Shown: piece after piece, positions 54,455 through 61,927 of the stretch
Position numbering within the stretch: position 1 is the first letter of the stretch
Layout of the letters: every line of letters starts with the position of its first letter
From: Sandarakinorhabdus glacialis
Lineage (GTDB): Bacteria > Pseudomonadota > Alphaproteobacteria > Sphingomonadales > Sphingomonadaceae
NCBI RefSeq assembly: GCF_014643455.1
Contig: NZ_BMJM01000002.1
Coordinates: 124,406-188,405 of the forward strand
DNA length: 64,000 nucleotides
Direction: 5' to 3'
The notes under the pieces: generated by a model
The model's database searches: none
Seen by the model: the letters and a program-made list of their open reading frames with translations, nothing else
What the model was told of the DNA's origin: nothing
Position numbers and translations under genes: made by a program

Positions 54455-56032
54455 TTAGCCTTGGCCGGGTTGCAGGGCGTGATCGAGCATGCCGCGGGCG
54501 ACGATGTCGATCTCGGGGTTTGCGGCGCGAGCCTGTTGCACGACCTGGCCGGCTTCGAAGCTGCCCGGAATGGCGACGAACAGGTGGCGCGCGGCGGTGA
54601 TGCCGGCGGCGGTGAGCATGGCAGCCGACGAGGCGTTTCCGACCAGGCCTTCGTGACCCAGCGCAAGGACTTCGCGGATGCGGTCGGGGGATTCGTCGAT
54701 GACGAGGATTTGCTCGCCGGCGGCGGTCAGCCCGGCGACGAGGGCTCGGCCGACGCGGCCATGGCCGATGACGATGGAATGGCCCGATTTGCGCGTCGGC
54801 ACGAGATCGATGTCGGGGGTTTCGGCCTTGCCTTGCGGGATGGTGACGGCCGGAGCGGCGATGAGCGGAGTGAGTAGCGCGAAGACGGCGGGATTGAGAA
54901 TGATCGAGAAGATGCTACCGGCGAGGATGAGGTCGCGGCCTTCGGGCGGAAGCAGGCCGAGGCCGACGCCGAGCGCTGCGAGGATGAACGAGAACTCGCC
55001 GATCTGGGCGAGGCTGGCGGAGACGGTTAGGGCGGTCTTGTCGGTGTGGCCGAACGCCCGGATGATGACATAGGCGGCGATCGACTTGCCGATGATGATG
55101 ACGGTGATGGTGCCTAGCAGTTGCAGCGGCTGCTCGGTGATGACGGCCGGGTTGAAGAGCATGCCGACCGAGACGAAGAACAGCACGGCAAAGGCATCGC
55201 GGAGCGGCAGGGTTTCCTCGGCGGCGCGCTGGCTGAGCGGGGACTCGGCGAGGATCATGCCGGCGAAGAAGGCGCCGAGCGCGAAGGAGACGCCGAACAG
55301 CGTTGCGGCGCCGAAGGCTACACCGAGGGCGATGGCGAGGACGGCGAGGCGGAAGAGCTCGCGCGAGCCGGTGTGGGCGACATAGTGGAGCACCCAGGGG
55401 ATGAGGCGCTTGCCGACGACGAGCATGAAGGCGACGAAGCCGGCGACCTTGGCAAAGGTGAGGGCGAGGACCGACCAGGGGCTGGTGGTGCCGGCAGCTT
55501 GCGGATCGAGCGCCTGGGCGAGGACGGGGAGGAGGACGAGGGCGAGGACCATGGCGAGGTCCTCGACGATGAGCCAGCCGACGGCGATGCGGCCGCGCTC
55601 GGTTTCGGTGATGCGGCGGTCCTGGAGGCTGCGCAGGAGGACCACGGTGCTGGCTACGGACAATGCGAGGCCGAAGACCAGCCCCGCCGGCCACGGCCAG
55701 CCGAACAACCAGGCGAGACCCATGCCCATCAGCGTCGCGCTGACCATCTGGACGATGGCGCCGGGGATGGCGATGGCGCGGACCGAGAGCAGGTCTTTCA
55801 ATGAGAAATGCAGGCCAACGCCGAACATGAGCAGGATGACGCCGATCTCGGCGAGCGGGTTGGCGATCGACTGGTCGGCGACGAAGCCGGGCGTGAACGG
55901 GCCGACGGCGATGCCCGCGACGAGGTAGCCGACAAGCGGCGACAGGCGGAAGCGGTGGGCAACAAGGCCGAGCAGGAAGGCAAGCCCGATGCCGGCGGCG
56001 ATCATGGCAATCAGGGGCGTGTCATGGGGCAT
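54455..56032 (-). CDS. Kef/YbaL-type monovalent cation:proton antiporter with TrkA-N domain
   Basis: 525 residues. CPA2 antiporter with about 12 helices: FRLSPLVGYLVAGIAVGPFTPG, GVILLMFGVGLHFSLKDL, LSVASTVVLLRSLQDR, WLIVEDLAMVLALVLLPVL, GAFFAGMILAESPLSQ. The cytoplasmic RCK/TrkA-N domain begins IVIGHGRVGRALVAGLTAAG near residue 420. Homologues continue past IVARA for 30 or more residues with a second contact motif; this frame stops soon after DIVARGMLDHALQPGQG. The C-terminus may be shortened by a frameshift. Role: K+/H+ or Na+/H+ exchange. Confidence 0.88.
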   Translation of the reverse strand: MPHDTPLIAMIAAGIGLAFLLGLVAHRFRLSPLVGYLVAGIAVGPFTPGFVADQSIANPLAEIGVILLMFGVGLHFSLKDLLSVRAIAIPGAIVQMVSATLMGMGLAWLFGWPWPAGLVFGLALSVASTVVLLRSLQDRRITETERGRIAVGWLIVEDLAMVLALVLLPVLAQALDPQAAGTTSPWSVLALTFAKVAGFVAFMLVVGKRLIPWVLHYVAHTGSRELFRLAVLAIALGVAFGAATLFGVSFALGAFFAGMILAESPLSQRAAEETLPLRDAFAVLFFVSVGMLFNPAVITEQPLQLLGTITVIIIGKSIAAYVIIRAFGHTDKTALTVSASLAQIGEFSFILAALGVGLGLLPPEGRDLILAGSIFSIILNPAVFALLTPLIAAPAVTIPQGKAETPDIDLVPTRKSGHSIVIGHGRVGRALVAGLTAAGEQILVIDESPDRIREVLALGHEGLVGNASSAAMLTAAGITAARHLFVAIPGSFEAGQVVQQARAANPEIDIVARGMLDHALQPGQG

Positions 56033-56081
56033 TTCGCAGTCTTGCCATAATATCGCGGCAGGGGCGACCGCGGCAGGGTGG

Positions 56082-56837
56082 TCAGGTGAAGTGGAGCGAG
56101 AGCGGTGCGAAGCCTTCGATGCGGGCCTCGAAATGGTCGCCGGGAGCGGCGGGGAGGACGGGGCCGAGGGCGCCGGCGAGGATGATTTCGCCGGCGCGGA
56201 GAGGCTCGCCGCTGTCGATGGCGTGGCGGGCGAGCCAGGCGAGGGCGGTGAGGGGGTTGCCCATTGTCGCGCTGCCGAGGCCGGTGGATCCGATGTGGCC
56301 GTTGCGGGCGAGGGTCATTTTCAGGTTGGGCAGGTCGAGGTCGGCGAGGCGAAGATGAGGCCCTCCGATGACGAAGCCCCAGGCCGAGGCGTTGTCGGCG
56401 ACGGTGTCGATGAGGACGATGTTCCAGTCGGCGATGGCGCTGTCAACGATCTCGATGGCGGGGACGACCGCGGCGATGGCGGGTTCGAGCGGGGCGTCGG
56501 GGTCGGTGATGTCGCGGGCGAGGATGAAGGCGATTTCGGCCTCGACGCGGGGAGCGATGAGGTTGGTGGTGGGGACTTCGGCGCCGTTGGCGAAACGGGT
56601 GTCGGTCCAGAGCCATCCGCTGTCGGGGGCGGTGACGCCGAGCTGGCGTTGGACGGCCGCCGAGGTCAGGCCGATCTTGCGGCCGGCGCTGGGGGTGCCG
56701 GCGGCGCGGCGGCGGTCGGCGTTGAGGCGCTGGACGGCGTAGGCGTCGGCAAGGGTCGCGATTTCGCTGCGTATGGGCGGGATTGGCACGGCGGTGCGGC
56801 GCGCGGCGGCGAGGCGGTCGGCGATGATCTCGATCAA
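56082..56837 (-). CDS. 2-keto-4-pentenoate hydratase family protein
   Basis: 251 residues. Family members (MhpD/DmpE/HpaH and the related decarboxylase DmpH) act in the lower part of aromatic meta-cleavage pathways on 2-hydroxypenta-2,4-dienoates. Key parts: GRKIGLTSAAVQRQLGV, APDSGWLWTD, APRVEAEIAFILARDI with metal-binding glutamates, PAIEIVDSAIADWNIVLIDTVADNAS, GSATMGNPLTALAWLA and GEIILAGALGPVLPAAPGDHF. Start TTG at 56837 with AGGA 7 bases ahead; no ATG in frame nearby fits. An 18-base motif shared with the ligase promoter lies 17 bases upstream. Confidence 0.88.
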   Translation of the reverse strand: MIEIIADRLAAARRTAVPIPPIRSEIATLADAYAVQRLNADRRRAAGTPSAGRKIGLTSAAVQRQLGVTAPDSGWLWTDTRFANGAEVPTTNLIAPRVEAEIAFILARDITDPDAPLEPAIAAVVPAIEIVDSAIADWNIVLIDTVADNASAWGFVIGGPHLRLADLDLPNLKMTLARNGHIGSTGLGSATMGNPLTALAWLARHAIDSGEPLRAGEIILAGALGPVLPAAPGDHFEARIEGFAPLSLHFT

Positions 56838-56853
56838 ATGGGCGTCCTTTCGG

Positions 56854-56871
56854 AAAGGATAGTATTCTAAG
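56854..56871 (-). promoter_or_regulatory. Shared 18-base site upstream of the hydratase gene
   Basis: On the minus strand this reads CTTAGAATACTATCCTTT, identical over 18 bases to the site at 58087 in front of the acyl-CoA ligase. It contains TAGAATACTA with partial two-fold symmetry. Probably an operator for one of the two nearby MarR regulators, or a shared promoter element. Confidence 0.7.
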
Positions 56872-56914
56872 GACGTGAGCGGCGGCAAGTGATTGCCGTT
56901 CGGTGGTGAACATC

Positions 56915-56932
56915 CTAAGCTATCTATCCTTT
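56915..56932 (+). promoter_or_regulatory. Related site upstream of the first MarR gene
   Basis: CTAAGCTATCTATCCTTT agrees with the 18-base site at 13 positions, with the right half (CTATCCTTT) exact. It lies 34 bases before the proposed MarR start, fitting autoregulation. Confidence 0.5.
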
Positions 56933-56965
56933 GCGGATTGTACCTCCGCTGGCTTGGGGGTGGGC

Positions 56966-57463
56966 ATGGCACAACGGTTCAGACATCCGGCCGAATATTA
57001 CACCGATCCCGAGAACAGCATCGGCTATCTGGCGCGGGTGGTGTTCCGGTCGTTTTCGCGGTTGCTCGAGCGCGGCACGCTGACCCATGACGTGTCGGCG
57101 GGGCAGTGGCGGTTTTTGCGGCAATTGTGGCGGCAGGACGGGATCACCCAGCGCGAATTGAGCGAGCGGGTCGGGATGCGCGAGCCGACGACGGTGGTGG
57201 CGTTGAAGAGCCTGGAGGCGGCAGGATTCATCCGCCGCGAGAAGACCGACACCGACAAGCGCAAGACGTATATCTATCTGACGCCGCACGCGAAACGGCT
57301 TGAACTGGTGCTGGCGCCGATGAACGCCGAGATCCACGAGATCGCGACGCGTGGGATGACCGATGCCGAGGTGGCGACGCTGCAGGCAATGCTGCGGCGG
57401 GTGGTCGAGAATTTGGCCGACGAGACGCGGACGCTTTCGGTGCTTTCGGATGTGCAGGCTTAG
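56966..57463 (+). CDS. MarR family transcriptional regulator (first of two)
   Basis: 165 residues. Winged helix-turn-helix: SAGQWRFLRQLWRQDGITQ, RELSERVGMREPTTVVALKSL, and the wing EKTDTDKRKTYIYLTPHAKRL with the conserved DKRK. The ATG at 56966 starts MAQRFRHPAEYYTD; GTG at 56903 would place the putative operator inside the gene, so I prefer 56966. Divergent from the hydratase, with two copies of the shared site between them. Typical role: a repressor released by an aromatic acid or its CoA thioester. Confidence 0.88.
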   Translation: MAQRFRHPAEYYTDPENSIGYLARVVFRSFSRLLERGTLTHDVSAGQWRFLRQLWRQDGITQRELSERVGMREPTTVVALKSLEAAGFIRREKTDTDKRKTYIYLTPHAKRLELVLAPMNAEIHEIATRGMTDAEVATLQAMLRRVVENLADETRTLSVLSDVQA

Positions 57464-57470
57464 GGGGGCG

Positions 57471-57520
57471 TTTTGTCCTCAAAGAAGAAACTGGGTCCCG
57501 GGTCGAGCCCGGGATGACAG
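57471..57520. repeat. Dispersed palindromic element, copy 3, between the convergent MarR genes
   Basis: Core CTGGGTCCCGGG, TCGAG, CCCGGGATGACAG. The leading TTTTGTCC and AAAGAAGAAA resemble those of copy 2. It fills most of the 65-base gap between two MarR genes that converge. Confidence 0.75.
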
Positions 57521-57528
57521 GGTGAACT

Positions 57529-57984
57529 TCAGCGCGATGTAGTGGATTCGGGAACTGGCGGTTCTATGTTTTCGCCCCAGTCGGCTTCGAGAGTTGCGAG
57601 CAGGGCGTCGAAGCGGCGGCGGCCGAGGCGGCCGGCGACCTGGGCGCCGAGGGCATCCATGGCGACCTGGGCATCGTGGCGCATCTGTTCGCCGGCGGGG
57701 GTGAGCGAGACGATCTTGTGGCGGCGGTCGTCGGGGTCGTCGGTAAGCATTACCATGCCAAGCTGGGTCATCTGGCCGATGGTGGTGTGGATGGCCTGGC
57801 GCGAAAAGCCGAGGTTGCGGGCGATATCGGAGGGGCGGGCGACGCCGGTGACGATGTTGGTCATCACCATCGATTGCGCGCGGCTGACATCGGGCCAGCC
57901 GGCATTGTGGAGGCGCGCTTGCAGTCCCTCGTCCAGCCAGCAGAAGCGCTGGAAAAGCGCAATGATGAGCTGGTGGGTTTGCAT
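57529..57984 (-). CDS. MarR family transcriptional regulator (second of two)
   Basis: 151 residues from ATG at 57984; TTG at 58017 would add 11. Winged helix region: RAQSMVMTNIVTGVARPSDIA, RNLGFSRQAIHTTIGQMTQLG, and the wing MLTDDPDDRRHKIVSLTPAG with the DDRR motif. The C-terminus is acidic and short (PPVPESTTSR). It is divergent from the acyl-CoA ligase, with the 18-base site in the gap. It differs clearly from the first MarR protein, so the two are not a recent duplication. Confidence 0.87.
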   Translation of the reverse strand: MQTHQLIIALFQRFCWLDEGLQARLHNAGWPDVSRAQSMVMTNIVTGVARPSDIARNLGFSRQAIHTTIGQMTQLGMVMLTDDPDDRRHKIVSLTPAGEQMRHDAQVAMDALGAQVAGRLGRRRFDALLATLEADWGENIEPPVPESTTSR

Positions 57985-58086
57985 GAAGCGGTGGTGTTCC
58001 TGCTGCGCTATTGCCAAAGTGCTAGGCCAAGCGCGTGTCGCTGGGAAGCGGGGGCTTGCGGACGGCCCCGTTGCGTGGACTTTTAG

Positions 58087-58104
58087 CTTAGAATACTATC
58101 CTTT
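58087..58104 (+). promoter_or_regulatory. Shared 18-base site upstream of the acyl-CoA ligase gene
   Basis: CTTAGAATACTATCCTTT, identical to the minus-strand site at 56854. It is 29 bases before the ligase start and about 100 bases before the second MarR start on the other strand, so it could control both. Confidence 0.7.
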
Positions 58105-58133
58105 TTCAAGAATGAATGCCGAAAGGGCCGGAT

Positions 58134-59795
58134 ATGCTTGGGTTGATGCAGGACGCGGCGCTGACGGTCGACAAGATTATCGACCATGCCGCCGAATGGC
58201 ATGGGTCGCGTGAAATCGTGTCGCGCGATGCCGAGGGGCTGGTGACGCGAACCGATTATGTGGCGATGCGCGGTGTCGCCAAGCAGGTTTCGGGGGCGCT
58301 GGCGGCGGCGGGGATCGGGATGGGTGAGCGGGTGGCGACGCTTGGGTGGAACAGCGCTCGGCATATGGCGGCCTGGTACGGGACGGCCGGCATGGGCGCG
58401 GTGCTGCACACGCTCAACCCGCGGCTGTTTCTGGAGCAGATCGTCTATATCGCACGGCATGCGGGCGATCGGATCTTGCTGGCTGATCCGGCGGCGGCGG
58501 GGATCGTTGCGGAGCTGCTGGCGCAGGTGCCGTCGATCGAGCGGGTGATCTTTTTCTGCGATGCGGCGGGCATGCCGACGACCGAATATGCGGCGACGGC
58601 GTTCGACGACTGGATCGCCGGGCAGCCGGCGGAATATGCCTGGGGCGGGTTCGACGAGCGGTCGGCTTGCGGGCTTTGCTATACGTCGGGGACGACGGGC
58701 AATCCCAAGGGGGTGCTGTATTCGCACCGGTCGAACACGCTGCATTCGATGATGACGTTGCAGGCCGATGCGCTGGCATTGTCGGCGCGCGACACGGTGC
58801 TGCTGGTGGTGCCGATGTACCATGCCAATGCGTGGGGAGTCGTTTATTCGGCGCCGGCGGTGGGGGCAAAGCTGGTGCTGCCGGGGCAGCGGATGGATGG
58901 AAAATCGATCTATGACCTGATCGAGAGCGAGGGGGTAACCTACTCCGCCGCGGTGCCGACGGTGTGGCAGATGTTGCTTCAGCATGTGCGCGAAATCGGC
59001 GGGCGGTTTTCGACATTGCAACGGGTGACGATCGGCGGGTCGGCGTGCCCGGAATCGATCGTGCGGGCGTTTTGCGACGATTATGGGATCGATGTCATCC
59101 AGGGCTGGGGGATGACCGAGACATCGCCGCTGGCGACGATTTCGGTGCCGAATGCCGAGATCGCGGCGGCTTCGGACGATGTCCAGGTGGCGTACAAGCT
59201 GAAGCAGGGCCGGCTGATCTGTGGCTTGCAGATGAAGCTGGTCGACGATGCCGGCGCGCGGTTGCCGCATGACGGTAAGACGCCGGGGCGGCTGATGATC
59301 AAGGGGCCGACGATCGCGTCGGGATATTTCGGCGGCGATGGCGGTGATGTGCTCGACGACGAGGGCTATTTCGATACCGGTGACGTTTCGACGATCGACG
59401 GGCAGGGTTACATGCAGGTTACCGACCGCGCCAAGGACGTCATCAAGTCGGGCGGTGAGTGGATCAGCTCGATCGAGATCGAGAATGCGGCGATGGGGCA
59501 TCCGGCGGTGGCGATTGCGGCGGTGGTCGGAGTGGCGCATCCGAGATGGGACGAGCGGCCGATTTTGCTGTGCCAGCTCGAGCCGGGGGCAAGTGCGGTG
59601 GCGGGTGACGTGCTGGGGTATTTGAAAGGGCGGATTGCCGGGTGGTGGATGCCGGATGATGTGCTGTTCGTCGAAGTGATACCGCTCGGGCCGACGGGGA
59701 AGATCGACAAGCGGGCGATCCGGGCGAGTTTGCAAGGGTATGAGCTGCCGTTTGAAGTGGCGCGTGACTTGATCGAAAGCGCGCGGGAGGTATAA
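58134..59795 (+). CDS. Acyl-CoA ligase (AMP-forming), FadD/medium-chain or aryl type
   Basis: 553 residues. Activates a carboxylic acid to its CoA thioester through an acyl-AMP. P-loop LCYTSGTTGNPKGVLYSHRS; A5 region QGWGMTETSPLATIS; A7-A8 YFDTGDVSTIDGQGYMQVTDRAKDVIKSGGEWIS; A10 lysine in PLGPTGKIDKRAIR. The ATG at 58134 follows AAAGGG at 6 bases and gives MLGLMQDAALTVDKI, the usual family start; ATG at 58116 is six codons earlier. Best guess is a long- or medium-chain or arylpropanoid acid. It heads a plus-strand series of catabolic genes. Confidence 0.9.
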   Translation: MLGLMQDAALTVDKIIDHAAEWHGSREIVSRDAEGLVTRTDYVAMRGVAKQVSGALAAAGIGMGERVATLGWNSARHMAAWYGTAGMGAVLHTLNPRLFLEQIVYIARHAGDRILLADPAAAGIVAELLAQVPSIERVIFFCDAAGMPTTEYAATAFDDWIAGQPAEYAWGGFDERSACGLCYTSGTTGNPKGVLYSHRSNTLHSMMTLQADALALSARDTVLLVVPMYHANAWGVVYSAPAVGAKLVLPGQRMDGKSIYDLIESEGVTYSAAVPTVWQMLLQHVREIGGRFSTLQRVTIGGSACPESIVRAFCDDYGIDVIQGWGMTETSPLATISVPNAEIAAASDDVQVAYKLKQGRLICGLQMKLVDDAGARLPHDGKTPGRLMIKGPTIASGYFGGDGGDVLDDEGYFDTGDVSTIDGQGYMQVTDRAKDVIKSGGEWISSIEIENAAMGHPAVAIAAVVGVAHPRWDERPILLCQLEPGASAVAGDVLGYLKGRIAGWWMPDDVLFVEVIPLGPTGKIDKRAIRASLQGYELPFEVARDLIESAREV

Positions 59796-59806
59796 AGGTT
59801 CGAATA

Positions 59807-59822
59807 CTAAGAATATGCCTTT
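59807..59822 (+). promoter_or_regulatory. Degenerate copy of the shared site upstream of the hydrolase gene
   Basis: CTAAGAATATGCCTTT resembles CTTAGAATACTATCCTTT with two bases missing from the middle. It lies in the 36-base gap between ligase and hydrolase, 10 bases before the hydrolase ATG. Weak evidence by itself. Confidence 0.35.
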
Positions 59823-59831
59823 GGGGGATGT

Positions 59832-60959
59832 ATGGACGGGAATTCGATAGACGGACTGGATGCGCAGTTTATCGGGCGAGTTTCGCCGACGGCGCCGCGG
59901 ATCCAGGCTGGCGGGCATCCTTGCCAAGGCATTTATTGGACGAAAAGCGGCACGCGGCCGAAGATCGCGGTGATCGCGACGCATTATAACGTCGATTTTT
60001 CGGAGCATTACCTGGCGCCTTATTTTGCCCGGCGCGGGATCGGGTTCTTGGGCTGGAACACGCGGTATCGGGGGTTCGAGGACCAGTTCCTGCTCGAGCA
60101 TGCGGTGATCGACATCGGGGTCGGGATGGACTGGCTGCGCGCGGAGGCGGGGGTCGAGGCGATCGTCATTCTCGGCAATTCGGGGGGCGGGTCTTTGATG
60201 GGGGCGTACCAAGCCGAGGCGATTGCGCCGACGCTGACCGACCGCTTGCCAGCTGCTGCACAGGATGCGCTGGGGGCGCTGCGCAAGGGCGATTTGTATG
60301 TGTCGTTCAATGCGCACCAGGGGCGGCCCGAGGTTTTGACCGACTGGATGGATGCCAGCGTTACCGACGAGACTGATCCGGTGGCGACCGATCCGGCGCT
60401 CGATCCGTTCAATCCCGATAATGGCCCGCCTTATTCGGCGGAATTTCAGGCGACGTATCGCGCGGCGCAGCGGGCCCGGAACCAGCGGATTACCGATTGG
60501 GCGAAGGTGGAGTTGCAGCGGTTGAATGCAGCGGGGATTCCGGACCGGCTGTTTCCGATGTTCCGATGCTGGGGGGATATTCGCTGCATCGACCCGGTGA
60601 TTGATCCGTCGGACCGGGCGCCGGGGCAATGTTATCGGGGTGATCCGCGGATTGCCAACCGGACGCCGTCGATCGGGCGGGTGAATACGATCAAGACGTG
60701 GCTGAATATGTGGAGTTTGGAGACGTCGCCGTGCCGGGGGGCGCCGCATCTGGCGAAGTTCGATACGCCGGCACTGGTGGTGCAGGGGATGGGCGATACC
60801 GGGGTCTTTCCGAGCGATGCGCGGGCGATCTTCGAGTTCATCGGGTCGGTCGACAAGCGGATCGAGCTGATTGCCGGGGCGCATTATTTCGAGGATTTGG
60901 CGATCAATCGCGAGAATGCGGCGGATCTGGTGACGAGCTGGATTCGCGAGAAACTGTGA
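59832..60959 (+). CDS. Alpha/beta hydrolase of unknown substrate
   Basis: 375 residues. The nucleophile elbow is Ser117 in VILGNSGGGSLMGAYQAEA. The strand before it has IAVIATHYNVDFSEHYLAPYF with the oxyanion region. Near the C-terminus ALVVQGMGDTGVFPSDARAIF supplies the acid and AGAHYFEDLA the histidine. A long cap insertion (about residues 145-290) contains several cysteines and many Pro and Asp (RCWGDIRCIDPVIDPSD). No signal peptide. The next gene overlaps by GTGA. It may be an esterase, thioesterase or C-C hydrolase; sequence alone does not decide. Confidence 0.8.
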   Translation: MDGNSIDGLDAQFIGRVSPTAPRIQAGGHPCQGIYWTKSGTRPKIAVIATHYNVDFSEHYLAPYFARRGIGFLGWNTRYRGFEDQFLLEHAVIDIGVGMDWLRAEAGVEAIVILGNSGGGSLMGAYQAEAIAPTLTDRLPAAAQDALGALRKGDLYVSFNAHQGRPEVLTDWMDASVTDETDPVATDPALDPFNPDNGPPYSAEFQATYRAAQRARNQRITDWAKVELQRLNAAGIPDRLFPMFRCWGDIRCIDPVIDPSDRAPGQCYRGDPRIANRTPSIGRVNTIKTWLNMWSLETSPCRGAPHLAKFDTPALVVQGMGDTGVFPSDARAIFEFIGSVDKRIELIAGAHYFEDLAINRENAADLVTSWIREKL

Positions 60960-61927
60960 TCGATGCGGCGATCCTTGGCGGGTTGCGGGCGGCGGGGCTG
61001 GTCGGCGAGGCACCGGTGGTGACGGCGCTGGCGGGCGGGGTTTCGTGCGATGTGTGGCGGGTCGAGACAGGCTCGCGGATGATTGTGGTGAAGCGGGCGT
61101 TGCCGAAATTGCGGGTGGCGGCGGACTGGTTTGCGCCCGTGGACCGGGTGGCGAGCGAGGTGCGGTGGTTGCGGCGGGCGCGGGGGATCGAGGCGCGGCT
61201 GGTGCCCGAGGTGCTGGTTGAACTGCCGGAATTGCACAGTTTTGCGATGGCGTTCGTCGAGGATGCGCCGGTCTGGAAGGACGAGCTGGTTGCAGGGCGG
61301 GTCAATGTTGAATTTGCGGCGGCAGTCGGGCGTGAGTTGGTGCGGATCCATGCCGCGACGGCGGGGAATGTGGCGGATGCGGCGGCGTTCCAGACCGGAG
61401 CGATGTTCGAGGCGCTGCGGATTGCGCCTTTCCTGCGGTATGTGGCGGAGCGCGATGCCGGGGTGGCCGAGGCGCTGGGGGCGATTGCCGATCGGCTGGC
61501 GGGGGCGCGGATTGCGCTGGTGCATGGGGACGTTAGCCCGAAGAACATCCTCGTGACGGCGGAGGGGCCGGTGTTTCTTGATGCGGAATGTGCGGTCTTT
61601 GGCGATCCGGCCTTCGACTTGGCGTTTTGTACGGCGCATTTGTTGTTGAAGGCGGTGTGGAAGCGCGATGACCGATATCGGGCGGCGGCGGGAGCGCTGG
61701 TTGCGGCGTATGCGGCCAAGGTTGGCTGGGAGCCAGTGTCGGGGTTGATGGAGCGGGCGGGGGCGTTGACGGCAGCGATCCTGCTGGCGCGGGTCGATGG
61801 CAAGTCGCCGGCGCCGTATTTGACCGAGGCAGGGGATCGCGAGGTTGTGCGGTTCCGCGCGCGGGATTTGATCAATGCGCCGCGATCGTTGGGTGGAATG
61901 GTTGCGGACTGGAGAGCTGAGGCATGA
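60956..61927 (+). CDS. APH-fold phosphotransferase (small-molecule kinase)
   Basis: 323 residues. Protein-kinase-like aminoglycoside phosphotransferase fold. N-lobe: ALAGGVSCDVWRVETGSRM, then the ATP lysine in IVVKRALPKL, with a glutamate in RVASEVRWLRR. Catalytic loop ALVHGDVSPKNILV has Asp192 and Asn197; the metal-binding Asp209 is in PVFLDAECAVFGDPAFDLAF. All kinase residues are in place. GTG start at 60956 overlaps the hydrolase stop, and the enolase-like gene overlaps by ATGA. In this context it more likely phosphorylates a pathway hydroxyl than a drug. Confidence 0.85.
   Translation: MIDAAILGGLRAAGLVGEAPVVTALAGGVSCDVWRVETGSRMIVVKRALPKLRVAADWFAPVDRVASEVRWLRRARGIEARLVPEVLVELPELHSFAMAFVEDAPVWKDELVAGRVNVEFAAAVGRELVRIHAATAGNVADAAAFQTGAMFEALRIAPFLRYVAERDAGVAEALGAIADRLAGARIALVHGDVSPKNILVTAEGPVFLDAECAVFGDPAFDLAFCTAHLLLKAVWKRDDRYRAAAGALVAAYAAKVGWEPVSGLMERAGALTAAILLARVDGKSPAPYLTEAGDREVVRFRARDLINAPRSLGGMVADWRAEA

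Noticed and set aside
58083-61013. A 976-codon minus-strand frame across ligase and hydrolase
   Set aside because: Antisense to well-marked catalytic motifs; composition rich in Arg, His and Pro.
60956-61927. Aminoglycoside resistance gene
   Set aside because: The fold is shared, but translational coupling with catabolic genes and the absence of mobile elements favour a metabolic kinase.
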